In this document: one piece after another, positions 35,382 to 44,231 of the stretch | Layout of the letters: every line of letters starts with the position of its first letter | Position numbering within the stretch: the first letter of the stretch is position 1 | Origin: Desulfallas sp. Bu1-1 | GTDB taxonomy: Bacteria > Bacillota > Desulfotomaculia > Desulfotomaculales > Desulfallaceae | DNA length: 64,000 nt | Assembly: GCF_015594625.1 (NCBI RefSeq) | Contig: NZ_JADNRQ010000006.1 | Coordinates: 124,001 to 188,000 of the forward strand | Direction of reading: 5' to 3' | Translations under genes and position numbers: made by a program | The notes under the pieces: model-generated | The model's input: the letters and a program-made list of their open reading frames with translations, nothing else | Databases searched by the model: none | Told to the model about the DNA's origin: nothing

Positions 35382-35424
35382 AAAAAGCCGCTATCCCTTG
35401 TCGCTGTTAGGTTAGCGGCTTTTT
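35382..35424. terminator. Bidirectional terminator
   Basis: AAAAAGCCGCTA and TTAGCGGCTTTTT flank an 18-base interior, with A-run and T-run on either side. Confidence 0.7.
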
Positions 35425-35451
35425 AACGAATGTTACTCAATTAAATTTGTG

Positions 35452-35681
35452 TTATAACCCGAGTTTGGCGACATAATTTACCAACCGCAGCTGTATCAAG
35501 GATCCTGAGGCTCAATTCGTAAAATTGTAGTCCCGAATACAAATAATCAGCCCCTAAAAGCCGCGTGATAATTGAATTAATACCGCATCAAATATAGTTC
35601 GGGACTACAAAAGTTATCCACAGGCCTAAATGTCTTAATATACTTTGACTGTAAAAAATTGTCGCCAAACTTGGGTTATAA
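35452..35681. mobile_element. MITE-like element with nested inverted repeats
   Basis: Terminal inverted repeats of about 26 bp begin TTATAACCCGAGTTTGGCGA on the left and mirror at 35656-35681 with two or three differences. They bound a 230-bp non-coding unit. Inside, a second perfect 13-bp repeat, TTGTAGTCCCGAA (35525-35537), is mirrored at 35598-35610. Short size, ends and lack of any frame fit a miniature inverted-repeat element; a folded RNA is an alternative. A target duplication is not clear (TTA at most). Confidence 0.6.
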
Positions 35682-35793
35682 TTGAAGGTCAAAAAATCAT
35701 AACTTCCTTCAATAAATATATATTGCATTTTTTAGGTATATGAGTATAATACAAATTAAGGTTATCTTAATTAATTAAGGAGGTTTTTTAATA

Positions 35794-36252
35794 ATGGATT
35801 TTCCCTTGATTCAAAAAATTGTCCATGAAGAACTTGAAGCTGCGTATTCAAGGATTATTGAGAGATTAGAAGATAGTGGACCTGACGATAATAGTTGCCC
35901 TGGATTACCCGAAGACTTGCCCCCACTACCAAATAACCCTAAATACCAAAAAGCTTTAGATTTATATTTGGAAGGTGCATCGCACTCCCAAGTAAGTCGA
36001 GAGCTGGGAACATCCATGAATAATGTAAAGAGGTATTATAACTGGCTTGTTAATCATGGTTATTTGAATGCACCTGAGGAGCCACTTTCCGAAAGAGAAC
36101 AAGAGGTTGTGAAATGTCTTTTCGAGAAAGGCATGTCATTGGTTAAAACAGCCCAACATCTTGGCATTTCTGTTCCTAATGTTGTCCAAAGACGTGACAG
36201 TGCCTTACGCAAGGGATATAAAATACCCTTAGACTACAGACATCAAAGTTAA
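35794..36252 (+). CDS. Protein with two helix-turn-helix-like segments, unknown role
   Basis: The 152-residue soluble protein has AAGGAGG before the ATG. After an acidic N-terminal 55 residues come two similar segments. Around residues 60-85 is ALDLYLEGASHSQVSRELGT; around 105-135 is KCLFEKGMSLVKTAQHLGIS. Both have the spacing of a helix-turn-helix. I do not recognise the full family. It sits alone between a MITE-like element and a terminator in the accessory island, consistent with a horizontally acquired regulator. Function unknown. Confidence 0.65.
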   Translation: MDFPLIQKIVHEELEAAYSRIIERLEDSGPDDNSCPGLPEDLPPLPNNPKYQKALDLYLEGASHSQVSRELGTSMNNVKRYYNWLVNHGYLNAPEEPLSEREQEVVKCLFEKGMSLVKTAQHLGISVPNVVQRRDSALRKGYKIPLDYRHQS

Positions 36253-36415
36253 GAAGTGAACTACCCCTCCCTTCGCTTCGCTCAGGAAGAGGCTTCCTGC
36301 TTCATTGAGTAGATCTCTCTGACAGGCGTAAATTCGGGCGGTCCCCGCCCTAGCCATCTTTCATCCCCGCCCTCACGGACAGGGACTTCCTGTGCGGAAA
36401 ATTTAAATTTTAGGT

Positions 36416-36450
36416 GGATGTGATCCTACGATCACATCCGTTATTTTTCT
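36416..36450 (+). terminator. Intrinsic terminator
   Basis: GGATGTGATC-CTAC-GATCACATCC, a perfect 10-bp stem, is followed by GTTATTTTTCT. It probably ends the transcript of the helix-turn-helix gene. Confidence 0.75.
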
Positions 36451-37178
36451 AGCTAGAGCAATTTGAAGCCCAACTGGAAGAAAACATGCTAAACCTCAAT
36501 AAAGACCCAAAAGTGGGTTGTATTGAATAATCGTGAATGGTAGGTTGAGGATGGTTCGAAATATAAAGAGCTACCTTTTCGGTCATGATGATTCTGGAAC
36601 ATTTGGATAAATTAGTAACAACTACTCTTTGGTAATCCTGTCCACTGTTTCCACCTCAATAAATTATATCAAAATTGATATGGGGCTTAAAAGTTAGAAG
36701 AATGGAGTTCAGGTCAGCATGTAGCCTTATTTTTGCTTTTCCTTGGTGTGCAGGAATCGGGTAGAACAGTGTCGAATAGGGGAAACGTATGAAATATCTT
36801 CCTGGTGGGCCACCCCACCTTGCACTTGCGAATTCTTTGCTTAGTGAAGGGAATAGCGTGACTAACGGTGTCTCAACTGGATTGTCAATCGATGTTTCGC
36901 CTTGTGTCCCTGATGTCTGTACCAATGGAGAGGCTGCCAACGGTACTATGTCCTCCAGTCAGTCCTGCGAGGGGAAATAAAAACATCATCTAAGCTGACC
37001 TGGTGGACTGCATGGTCGCCCTGCCGGTTCGGATCTCTCCTGACAAGGATTCGCGCCCGTATTTTATGCCATCTTGTTGAACGTAGTCGATAACTTGGAC
37101 AACTCTTCTCCTGAGGCTAAAAGCAAGCTTTCAATTTATTAAATACTCAATTCTGCTTTATGGTGGAGAACTACAGAA
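36451..37178. other. Non-coding stretch before radC
   Basis: No frame with a convincing ribosome site or recognised product is present. A 63-codon frame (36789-36980) lacks a Shine-Dalgarno sequence and homology I can name. The radC operon promoter should lie in the last 150 bases but no good -35/-10 pair was found. Confidence 0.5.
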
Positions 37179-37943
37179 ATGAGGTCAATCCGAACGGAAA
37201 CAAAAGGTATTGCTTCGTGGCCGGAAGAAGAGCGGCCACGTGAACGTCTTTTGCGCTTAGGCCCCCAAGCCTTGACGGATGCAGAGCTAATTGCCATCCT
37301 TATCCGAATTGGGTTTAAGGGCACGAGTGCCGTTGAACTAGGGCGGCAATTGCTACAGCAGTTTGGTTCGTTGCGGGCAATGGTTGAAGCGCCAGTGCTG
37401 GCTCTACTGGAAGTGAAAGGACTAAAAGGTGCAAAGGCCGCACAGCTTGTAGCGGCAATGGAGATTGCCCGGCGTGTGTCGGCGTCCAGAAGGCAGAGCC
37501 AGCTTCAAATCAAAAGTACTCGTGCTGCGGCTGAGTATCTCCGGATCCGGTTGCGGGGCTTATCCGAGGAACACTTCCGTGTTCTTTACCTGAATCGGCG
37601 GAACAAGTTGCTGGATGATGCGTTGATTGCCCAGGGTACTGTGGAATCGGTGCGCCCGCCGCTCCGGACCATTGTTGCCCGTGCGCTACAAGTTAATGCC
37701 TGCGCGCTCATTGCAGCACACAATCATCCTTCTGGCGCAGCGGAGCCGAGTGAGTCCGACCGGCTGTTGACGCTCGACCTAATCGCCGCGGCGCGTCCAT
37801 TAGGGTTGAAGGTGTTGGACCACGTGATCGTGGGTGAAGAAGCAACTTACAGCTTTGCGGATAGCGGGTTGCTCGACGAACTGGAGCTGGAATGCCTGGC
37901 TCCGGGGCAAACAAATCAGTCACGGAAATTGACCCGGGAGTGA
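37179..37943 (+). CDS. radC: RadC/JAB (MPN+) domain protein
   Basis: The 254-residue protein has an N-terminal UPF0758-type helical region (RPRERLLRLGPQALTDAELIAILIR and a helix-hairpin-helix, ALLEVKGLKGAKAAQL). The JAB metalloprotease-like fold has the metal motif HNHPSGAAEPSESD. Despite its name, RadC's role in DNA repair is not established; many copies lie in mobile and defence DNA. Here the stop is followed after five bases by the ATG of a DNA methyltransferase, so it is part of a restriction-modification operon. Base composition of this operon is more GC-rich than the flanking relics. Confidence 0.88.
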   Translation: MRSIRTETKGIASWPEEERPRERLLRLGPQALTDAELIAILIRIGFKGTSAVELGRQLLQQFGSLRAMVEAPVLALLEVKGLKGAKAAQLVAAMEIARRVSASRRQSQLQIKSTRAAAEYLRIRLRGLSEEHFRVLYLNRRNKLLDDALIAQGTVESVRPPLRTIVARALQVNACALIAAHNHPSGAAEPSESDRLLTLDLIAAARPLGLKVLDHVIVGEEATYSFADSGLLDELELECLAPGQTNQSRKLTRE

Positions 37944-37948
37944 ATGAT

Positions 37949-39919
37949 ATGACTGAGGATCAACGAAGGGAGCTAATTCGTCTGCTGGAGCAAGGCGAGG
38001 ATCTCTCGCCGGAATGGGCGCGTATTCTTTTCCCGCCGGAAAAGCGCGAGTATGAACTCGTGTATCACGGCAAGGAGCGCGAGGAAGATATCTTGGCGGA
38101 CACGCTGGCCGTTCCGCTGCAGCCGGTGCGTACATTCGGCAAGAACGGCGAAGACTGGCACAACATGCTCATCTTCGGCGACAACCTTCAGGTGATGAAA
38201 AGCCTGTTGGAGATGAAAAAAGCAGGTCATCTCTGTAATGCAGACGGCACGCCCGGTGTTCGACTGGTTTATATCGACCCACCATTTGCGACGAAGCAAG
38301 AATTTCAAGGTAACCAGCATCAGAAAGCATATCAAGATAAGATTGCTGGTGCCAACTTCCTTGAATTTTTGCGTCGCAGATTGGTGCTACTCGAAAAACT
38401 ACTCGCTGATAATGGTAGTATCGTTATACATCTGGATACTCGCAAAAGTCATTACATCAAGGTGCTCATGGATGAGGTTTTTGGCGAGCAAAACTTCAAG
38501 GTAGAGATAATCTGGTATTACAGGAAATACCAGATGCGTGGTATGCGTGGTTTTGCTAATAATAGCGAGCGTCTTCTCTGGTATACAAAATCCGCTTCAG
38601 CCGATTATGTGTATAATCCGCAGATCACACCCCTGGATACTCCGAAATATCTTAAGCGCAAGCGGTGGGATAAGGAACTTAAGCGTATTGTTAACGTCCG
38701 TGACGAAGATGGTAACCTAATTTATGACGAATATAATGATGAAAAGGTTGACGATGTATGGGATATTCCGTTCATGGGTGCTACATCTCCGGAAAGGACC
38801 GGTTACCCAACGCAAAAGCCGGAAGCCCTTCTCCAACGAGTCCTCTCTGCTCTTTCTAATTCTGGAGATCTGGTTTTAGACGCCTTTGTCGGTTCCGGTA
38901 CCACCTGCGCCGTGGCAGAGAAACTTGGCCGTCGCTGGATTGGCATCGATTGCGGCAAGCTCGCTATCTACACGATTCAAAAACGGATGCTCAATTTACG
39001 GAAGGAGATCGGCAATAAAGGTCCGTTGCTCAAGCCCAAGCCATTCACGCTTTATAACGCTGGTCTCTATGATTTTTCTAAGCTGCGGGATCTGCCATGG
39101 GAGTCGTGGCGATTCTTCGCCCTGCAACTATTCCAGTGCCGCGATGAGCCGCACAAGATCGGCGGAATCCAATTAGACGGTTATCTCAAGGGTGCCAGCG
39201 TGCTTGTGTTCAACCACCAGAAGCAGCCTGGCGTGCGGATTGACGAGGAGACGATCCAGAGCCTGCACGAGGCGCTTGGCTCACGCGTGGGTAGCCGTCT
39301 GTATATCATCGCGCCCGCGCTGACTTTTGATTTCCAACAGGACTACATCGACATCGAAGGCGTTCGTTATTACGCACTCCGCATCCCTTATTCAATCATC
39401 CACGAACTGCACCAGCGCGAGTTTACCGCGCTCAAGCAACCATCCGACGAGATGGCGGTAAACGACACGGTGGAGGCTGTGGGCTTCGATTTCATCCGCC
39501 GGCCGGAGCTTGAATACGAGTGCGGCGTGGGCAAGCGGAAAGGGGGGGCGTTAGAGGAGGCCTTCATCCGCATCAAGATCTTCAAGAGTGAGGCTGCAGT
39601 GCGAGAACCGTTACGGAAGAAAGGCAATCTCGAGACGCTTTCCATGGTAATGTTGGACTACGATTACGACGACGAGGTGTTCGACCTGGATGTGGTCTTC
39701 TTCGCCGATGCTATAGAGAAAGCGGGTTGGGAGGTTCGGTTCCCCCTGGAGCCGCTCGGCAAACAGGTGATGGCCGTATTCATCGACATATACGGCAACG
39801 AAGCCCGCGAGGTGATCCCAAGCGAACGGTTCAGAAAGGGCGCAGGATCTGGCGGGGATAGGCCCCAGGCGCCGCTGGGAAACGAAGGCGAGGTAACTGG
39901 ATATGGGTGCAAAAGGTGA
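37949..39919 (+). CDS. Type III-like DNA methyltransferase (Mod)
   Basis: About 656 residues are coded from the ATG at 37949 (GGGAG upstream); an earlier in-frame codon at 37892 lies inside radC and is rejected. It is a beta-class amino-methyltransferase. Catalytic motif IV YIDPPF (about residue 108) precedes the SAM-binding motif I DAFVGSGTTCAVAEKLGRRWIGID, and TQKPEALLQRV lies between. A long C-terminal region of about 300 residues, probably target recognition and coupling to the nuclease, follows. It overlaps the res gene by 17 bases. Motif IV has DPPF, as in many adenine methyltransferases of this group. It would protect host sites from the Res subunit. Confidence 0.9.
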   Translation: MTEDQRRELIRLLEQGEDLSPEWARILFPPEKREYELVYHGKEREEDILADTLAVPLQPVRTFGKNGEDWHNMLIFGDNLQVMKSLLEMKKAGHLCNADGTPGVRLVYIDPPFATKQEFQGNQHQKAYQDKIAGANFLEFLRRRLVLLEKLLADNGSIVIHLDTRKSHYIKVLMDEVFGEQNFKVEIIWYYRKYQMRGMRGFANNSERLLWYTKSASADYVYNPQITPLDTPKYLKRKRWDKELKRIVNVRDEDGNLIYDEYNDEKVDDVWDIPFMGATSPERTGYPTQKPEALLQRVLSALSNSGDLVLDAFVGSGTTCAVAEKLGRRWIGIDCGKLAIYTIQKRMLNLRKEIGNKGPLLKPKPFTLYNAGLYDFSKLRDLPWESWRFFALQLFQCRDEPHKIGGIQLDGYLKGASVLVFNHQKQPGVRIDEETIQSLHEALGSRVGSRLYIIAPALTFDFQQDYIDIEGVRYYALRIPYSIIHELHQREFTALKQPSDEMAVNDTVEAVGFDFIRRPELEYECGVGKRKGGALEEAFIRIKIFKSEAAVREPLRKKGNLETLSMVMLDYDYDDEVFDLDVVFFADAIEKAGWEVRFPLEPLGKQVMAVFIDIYGNEAREVIPSERFRKGAGSGGDRPQAPLGNEGEVTGYGCKR

Positions 39920-42473
39920 CCGGCGTAGATTCCGCAACGAAGACCTGGTGCTCAAGGTCACGACGGATATTGATCCTACGGTTTGGGACGAATCCAAGTA
40001 CGAGCCGTTTCTTGACGAGCTTTGCGGAATACGGGAATACCAGAAGGACGCAATCCGCATAACACTGCGTTACCTCTTGGGGCGCAAGTATGCCAACCTT
40101 CGGGAGTTGGCAAAAGAAAACTTTAAAGCGAATCCGGAACTGAAGGAACGATACGGCTCGTGGGCCGGGATGGAGAGGCATCTACAATTGCCCGACCAGC
40201 TTTCATGCTCAATTGACCAGGCTACTGGTACAGGCAAGAGCTATGTGCTTTATGGCCTGGCGGCGATTCTGTTGGCAGAGGGCGCTGTGGACCGCGTTCT
40301 TGTGCTTTGCCCGTCGAACACGATTGAAGCGGGGCTTCTAGCCAAGTTTCGAGAATTGGCGGCAGACAGCAATCTCCGGGATGCGCTACCGCCCAATGCG
40401 ATGGTAAACACACCGAGAATCATAACCGCATCGGAGACGATCGTCAAGGGTTCCATCTGCGTAGAGAACTACCACGCTATTTTAAAGAACGTGAAGTCGT
40501 CAATTCGGGACAGCCTTAAGGGCAAAGGCGCACGAGTGGCCGTTCTGAACGACGAAGCGCACCACATTGCTAATGAGTCCAGCTCTGCGACTAAGAAGTG
40601 GAAAGAGTTTTTGCTAGACCCAGAGTATGGCTTCCGGATCATCGTCGGCGTATCAGGCACGTGTTATGTCGGCGATGAGTATTTCTCTGATGTGATAAGC
40701 CGCTACTCACTCCGCCAAGCCATCGAACAGCGGTTTGTTAAGAAGGTGGAGTACGTTGCGGAGATGCCTGAGACGAGCAACCCGGAGGAGAAGTGGCAGC
40801 TCATCTACAACCGCCACCAGGATTTCAAGAAAAAGCTCAAGAAGCGAGGCATCAGGCCTTTGACCATCGTCGTCACCAAGGGTATCGCAGACTGCAAGCG
40901 AGTCGCGGAGGAACTACAGGACTTCCTTGTTGAGTGGGAGAAGCTTACTGTAGAACAGGCGCGGGACAAGGTGCTGGCGGTCACATCCGCAAAGGAACAT
41001 CAGCCTAATTTGGCGAAATTAAGGACCGTGGACAGCCCGGCCAGCAAGGTCGAGTGGATCGTATCGGTGTCAATGCTCAGTGAAGGCTGGGACGTTAAGA
41101 ATGTGTTTCAAATCGTTCCGCATGAGGAACGGGCGTTTAACAGCAAGTTGCTCATCGCACAGGTGCTCGGCCGCGGCCTGCGGCGGCCCGACGGTTGGCA
41201 GGGGGAAGACCCAGTGGTGACGGTGTTTAATCACGACGCTTGGTCAGCCCGGATCAAGCACTTGGTGAGCGAGATTTTGGAAATCGAGCGGCGGCTTACC
41301 TCGACTGTCAATCCTGCGTCGCCATATAACTTTGAGCTATACAACCTCAATTACGATCGGGTGGAAGATACGAGCGAGTACGCGAAAAAGGGCGAGTATC
41401 GTCTTCTGGAGCAGGGTTACGTAGACTTGCCGACACAGGTTGAGGCGGAGGATGTGACGGTGGAGTTTGAACGAGCCGTCACGGGTGAACACACGAAGTT
41501 TAAGACACAGATTCTGCACAAGACATGGAGTGTGGAAGAAGTCGCAGAGCAGATGTTCAACCGGCTGAAATCAATCGACGAGGAATCAAAAGAGGCAGAG
41601 GATCCTGAGGAGCGCACGAATTACGCAAAGAGGTTCCCGCTTGAGAAATGCGAACAGATCGTCCTCGAGTCACTTAAGCGAGCGAAGATCACGAGCGGGC
41701 GCGTCACGGACGATAATCGGCAGAAGCTCCTGCAGGCGCTGGGCACGCTGCGGCGTAAGGCGGCTAAAAGGGTGATTTACAAGCTGTCCGCCATGGCGCT
41801 GGTTACATTGAACACAATCCAGCGGCAGGCGGAGAGCTGTAGTGCGGCGGAACTGCGGCGTGGGGCAAAGACGGTATTCTACGGTCCCGGATGTGAAGCC
41901 ACTCTGCAGGACGAGCAGAAGGAGTTCTTCAGGGAAGTGGAGGACCCGGATGGGGAATTCGCGGGAGCCCGAATTCCCATTAGTAATTCCAGCGATTTTA
42001 GGACACCGGTTTCTTTGGCTATTGCTGATGGTGGGCCTGAGCGAAGGTTCATCCGGGAACTGTGCAATCGGGACAACGCAAAGGAGCTTGATGCGTGGCT
42101 TAAGAACACACCGGTCGGGTTCTACTCGATTGAATACGCCTGGAAGAAAGGGGAGCACCCGAAGCGTGGGGAGTTCAGCCCCGATTTCTTTATAAAGCAA
42201 AATGACTATATCTTCGTGGTTGAAATCAAGGATGACGAGGAGATTAAAGACCCGTCGCCGGAGAATGTGAAAAAGCACGAGTATGCACTTGTACATTTCG
42301 AGCGATTGAATTCATGGCTGGAAAATGAGAAAATCCCTGCTCGCTATCAGTTCAATATGCTGACGCCAAAGGATTACGGGAAATTCTTTACCAAGTTGAG
42401 GAACCGTGAACTCGTTGGATTCCGGTCGGAATTAGACGTTGCGCTAACGAAATTTGCAAAAGACGTGGGCTGA
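39903..42473 (+). CDS. Type III-like restriction subunit (Res): SF2 helicase with PD-(D/E)XK nuclease
   Basis: The 856-residue protein has a superfamily 2 helicase core. Motif I is DQATGTGKSYVLYG (about residue 102), motif II NDEAHHI (about 216), with SMLSEGWDVKNVFQIVP, and motif VI is QVLGRGLRRPDG (about 420). A long middle region follows. The C-terminal nuclease has SPDFF and FVVEIKDDEE (about 759-780), a good PD-(D/E)XK core. With the overlapping Mod gene it forms a complete type III-like restriction system; it starts within the end of mod, implying coupling. Nothing looks broken. Confidence 0.9.
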   Translation: MGAKGDRRRFRNEDLVLKVTTDIDPTVWDESKYEPFLDELCGIREYQKDAIRITLRYLLGRKYANLRELAKENFKANPELKERYGSWAGMERHLQLPDQLSCSIDQATGTGKSYVLYGLAAILLAEGAVDRVLVLCPSNTIEAGLLAKFRELAADSNLRDALPPNAMVNTPRIITASETIVKGSICVENYHAILKNVKSSIRDSLKGKGARVAVLNDEAHHIANESSSATKKWKEFLLDPEYGFRIIVGVSGTCYVGDEYFSDVISRYSLRQAIEQRFVKKVEYVAEMPETSNPEEKWQLIYNRHQDFKKKLKKRGIRPLTIVVTKGIADCKRVAEELQDFLVEWEKLTVEQARDKVLAVTSAKEHQPNLAKLRTVDSPASKVEWIVSVSMLSEGWDVKNVFQIVPHEERAFNSKLLIAQVLGRGLRRPDGWQGEDPVVTVFNHDAWSARIKHLVSEILEIERRLTSTVNPASPYNFELYNLNYDRVEDTSEYAKKGEYRLLEQGYVDLPTQVEAEDVTVEFERAVTGEHTKFKTQILHKTWSVEEVAEQMFNRLKSIDEESKEAEDPEERTNYAKRFPLEKCEQIVLESLKRAKITSGRVTDDNRQKLLQALGTLRRKAAKRVIYKLSAMALVTLNTIQRQAESCSAAELRRGAKTVFYGPGCEATLQDEQKEFFREVEDPDGEFAGARIPISNSSDFRTPVSLAIADGGPERRFIRELCNRDNAKELDAWLKNTPVGFYSIEYAWKKGEHPKRGEFSPDFFIKQNDYIFVVEIKDDEEIKDPSPENVKKHEYALVHFERLNSWLENEKIPARYQFNMLTPKDYGKFFTKLRNRELVGFRSELDVALTKFAKDVG

Positions 42474-42714
42474 CGTCTGGCGAGAACTGCCCTGGGGCAT
42501 CTTAATAAGTGGCCATGCCAAACCTGTAAGAGCCAAACCGGCGACGATGCCAAGCCCAACAATAACAGTACCTTAAGGTTAAGCAGCCCCGGAAGTGGGT
42601 TATCCGGGTGGTAAAAGACTATGACTATGCTTTATCGTTTGCCCGTATAGGTCGAACTTGACGCTCAGGGTCAGCCGAAAAGGTTCAGGTGGCTCGGGCG
42701 GTAGCACCGAGTTT

Positions 42715-43379
42715 TTAATTGTGCTGGCGTACGAGGAACTTGATGCGCTCGTAATCTTTGATGTACCGGTCTACGGCCTCCTGGCTGTGGTTGATCTGCC
42801 TTGCAATATCCGGCGGGGCGACTTTCTTTTCGTACAGCTCAAGGATAATCCGTTTGTGGGTAATTCCGGGTCCTATGTCCAGCTTGTTCCCTTTGATTGG
42901 CAGCACCACTTGGTGCTCTTCCTGGTATTCTTTAATCCGCTTGGACACGGATGTGGGTGTCCTGTTTACCATCAGGGCCAGTTCTTCAATGGTTAGAAGG
43001 CCCCCTGCTCGTAGGCGGAGTTGATCAGCCGGACGATCTTTGCTTTGTCCCGCTCTGTGGACGGCAGGTTCTCCATCATCCGGAGGTCTTCTTCATCTAT
43101 AAGCGGGAGCGAAATGCGGGTGTTTTTGTAGTCTTCGACTCGCTGGCCCAATTTTGGCTTCTTGTTGTCACTGGAGGTGGTGACCCAGGTAAGGCTACCA
43201 TAGGCTTCTTCACTGGCTCGCGGGTAGAATTCGTCTCTTAACTGGCAGATATCGTCGGCAATGAGCTCAATGACTTTGTGGCTGCCGATAAGCTTGTATT
43301 TCCGTTCGAGCATTTCAATGAGGGCGCTTCGAAATGTGCGCTTTCTTATGGCATATTCTTTATTAGCAGCAATTTTCAT
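42715..43379 (-). pseudogene. DUF1670-family gene, frameshifted and C-terminally truncated
   Basis: From the ATG at 43379 a 128-residue frame (EYAIRKRTFRSALIEMLERKYKLIG...) reaches AYEQGAF and stops. Shifting one base in the C-run at 43001-43005 restores AYEQGGLLTIEELALMVNRT and continues with helix-turn-helix-like sequence to 42715. The restored part parallels the neighbouring gene (LEQGGVLTQEDIADIL), including DIGPGITHKR against DIGPSISHKA. The tail after the second helical part is missing. One homopolymer error in the assembly could explain the shift but not the truncation. Confidence 0.65.
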
Positions 43380-44146
43380 GAAACCGCCAGGCCCCCTTTT
43401 TGTTCTTGACCTGCTACGTCACGGCTTGCTTTGGTGATCAGGTCTTGTAATCTTTCGGCATGTTCCGGGGTATTGTAGCGCAGGTAAAGTCCTGCGTATT
43501 CCCTGACCAGGCGCACTGATATACCGGCGATATGGGCTGTTTCTGTCAAGCTCAAACCTTTTTGGATGCACAGGACTACTCGGGCAAAGTCCATAATATA
43601 CCGTTTAATGGAGGTCGCCCCGTGCCGGGTTGTCCGGGCGATCTCGGAATAGGTCTTGTATTCGAGATAGAGGCTGACAATCCACGCTTTGTGGGATATG
43701 CTCGGGCCTATGTCGTGATAAAGACCGCGGGTCTGCACTCGAATGCCGCGTTCTTGCAGCTGCCTGATGGTGCGCCTGACGGTCCGGACATCCACCTGGA
43801 GTATGTCGGCAATGTCTTCTTGTGTGAGTACGCCGCCCTGCTCAAGGGCTTCTTCCGTCATCCGGCAGATCTGCACTTCGCGCAGGCCGGGGGCACCATG
43901 CTTACGAAAGACTTCCTGATCTTCGGCGCCGGCGTCAACGGTTAGCTTTACGGTTACTTTGGGCAGTTCACGCAGCCGGGGCCCGTGCTTTGCTTTTATG
44001 GAAACAACCTGCCGGATTACCCGGCCGGTTTCACACATCCGGTCGGGGTCATAGCGGTGCAGTTCGTAGATCTCTTTGACTGTATTGATGGCAGCTTCGG
44101 CTGTCTTGGGAGAAAACTCGAAATGATTAACAAATATTTCAAACAA
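43376..44146 (-). CDS. DUF1670-like helix-turn-helix protein
   Basis: The 256-residue protein has several helix-turn-helix-like stretches: LTQEDIADILQVDVRTVRRTIRQL, SEIARTTRHGATSIKRYI and SLTETAHIAGISVRLVREY. This pattern matches the DUF1670 family, which is common as multiple copies in Firmicute accessory DNA and has no assigned role. It overlaps the next (broken) DUF1670 gene by four bases (ATGA), so they were an operon. The N-terminus looks shorter than the paralogue's, so it could be incomplete. A DNA-binding role is likely from sequence; its target is unknown. Confidence 0.6.
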   Translation of the reverse strand: MFEIFVNHFEFSPKTAEAAINTVKEIYELHRYDPDRMCETGRVIRQVVSIKAKHGPRLRELPKVTVKLTVDAGAEDQEVFRKHGAPGLREVQICRMTEEALEQGGVLTQEDIADILQVDVRTVRRTIRQLQERGIRVQTRGLYHDIGPSISHKAWIVSLYLEYKTYSEIARTTRHGATSIKRYIMDFARVVLCIQKGLSLTETAHIAGISVRLVREYAGLYLRYNTPEHAERLQDLITKASRDVAGQEQKGGLAVS

Positions 44147-44231
44147 CTGGCTGTCTCATTTACAATCGTATGTTCTCAGGACCTACGAAGTGAAAATGGG
44201 CGGGTTTTTGCTAGGTAATTAATTAAATTGA

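Noticed and set aside
36262-36410. Repeat-like sequence resembling an IS200/IS605 right end
   Set aside because: The CTTCGCTTCG and GGGCGG...CCGCCC patterns are suggestive, but there is no TnpA/TnpB coding sequence and the ends cannot be defined.
36789-36980. 63-codon Ser/Gly/Thr-rich frame
   Set aside because: No Shine-Dalgarno, no homology recognised; a group II intron end was considered but the required 5' GUGYG and domain V were not found.
42480-42714. Possible transposase remnant after res
   Set aside because: Short open fragments in several frames without a recognisable motif.
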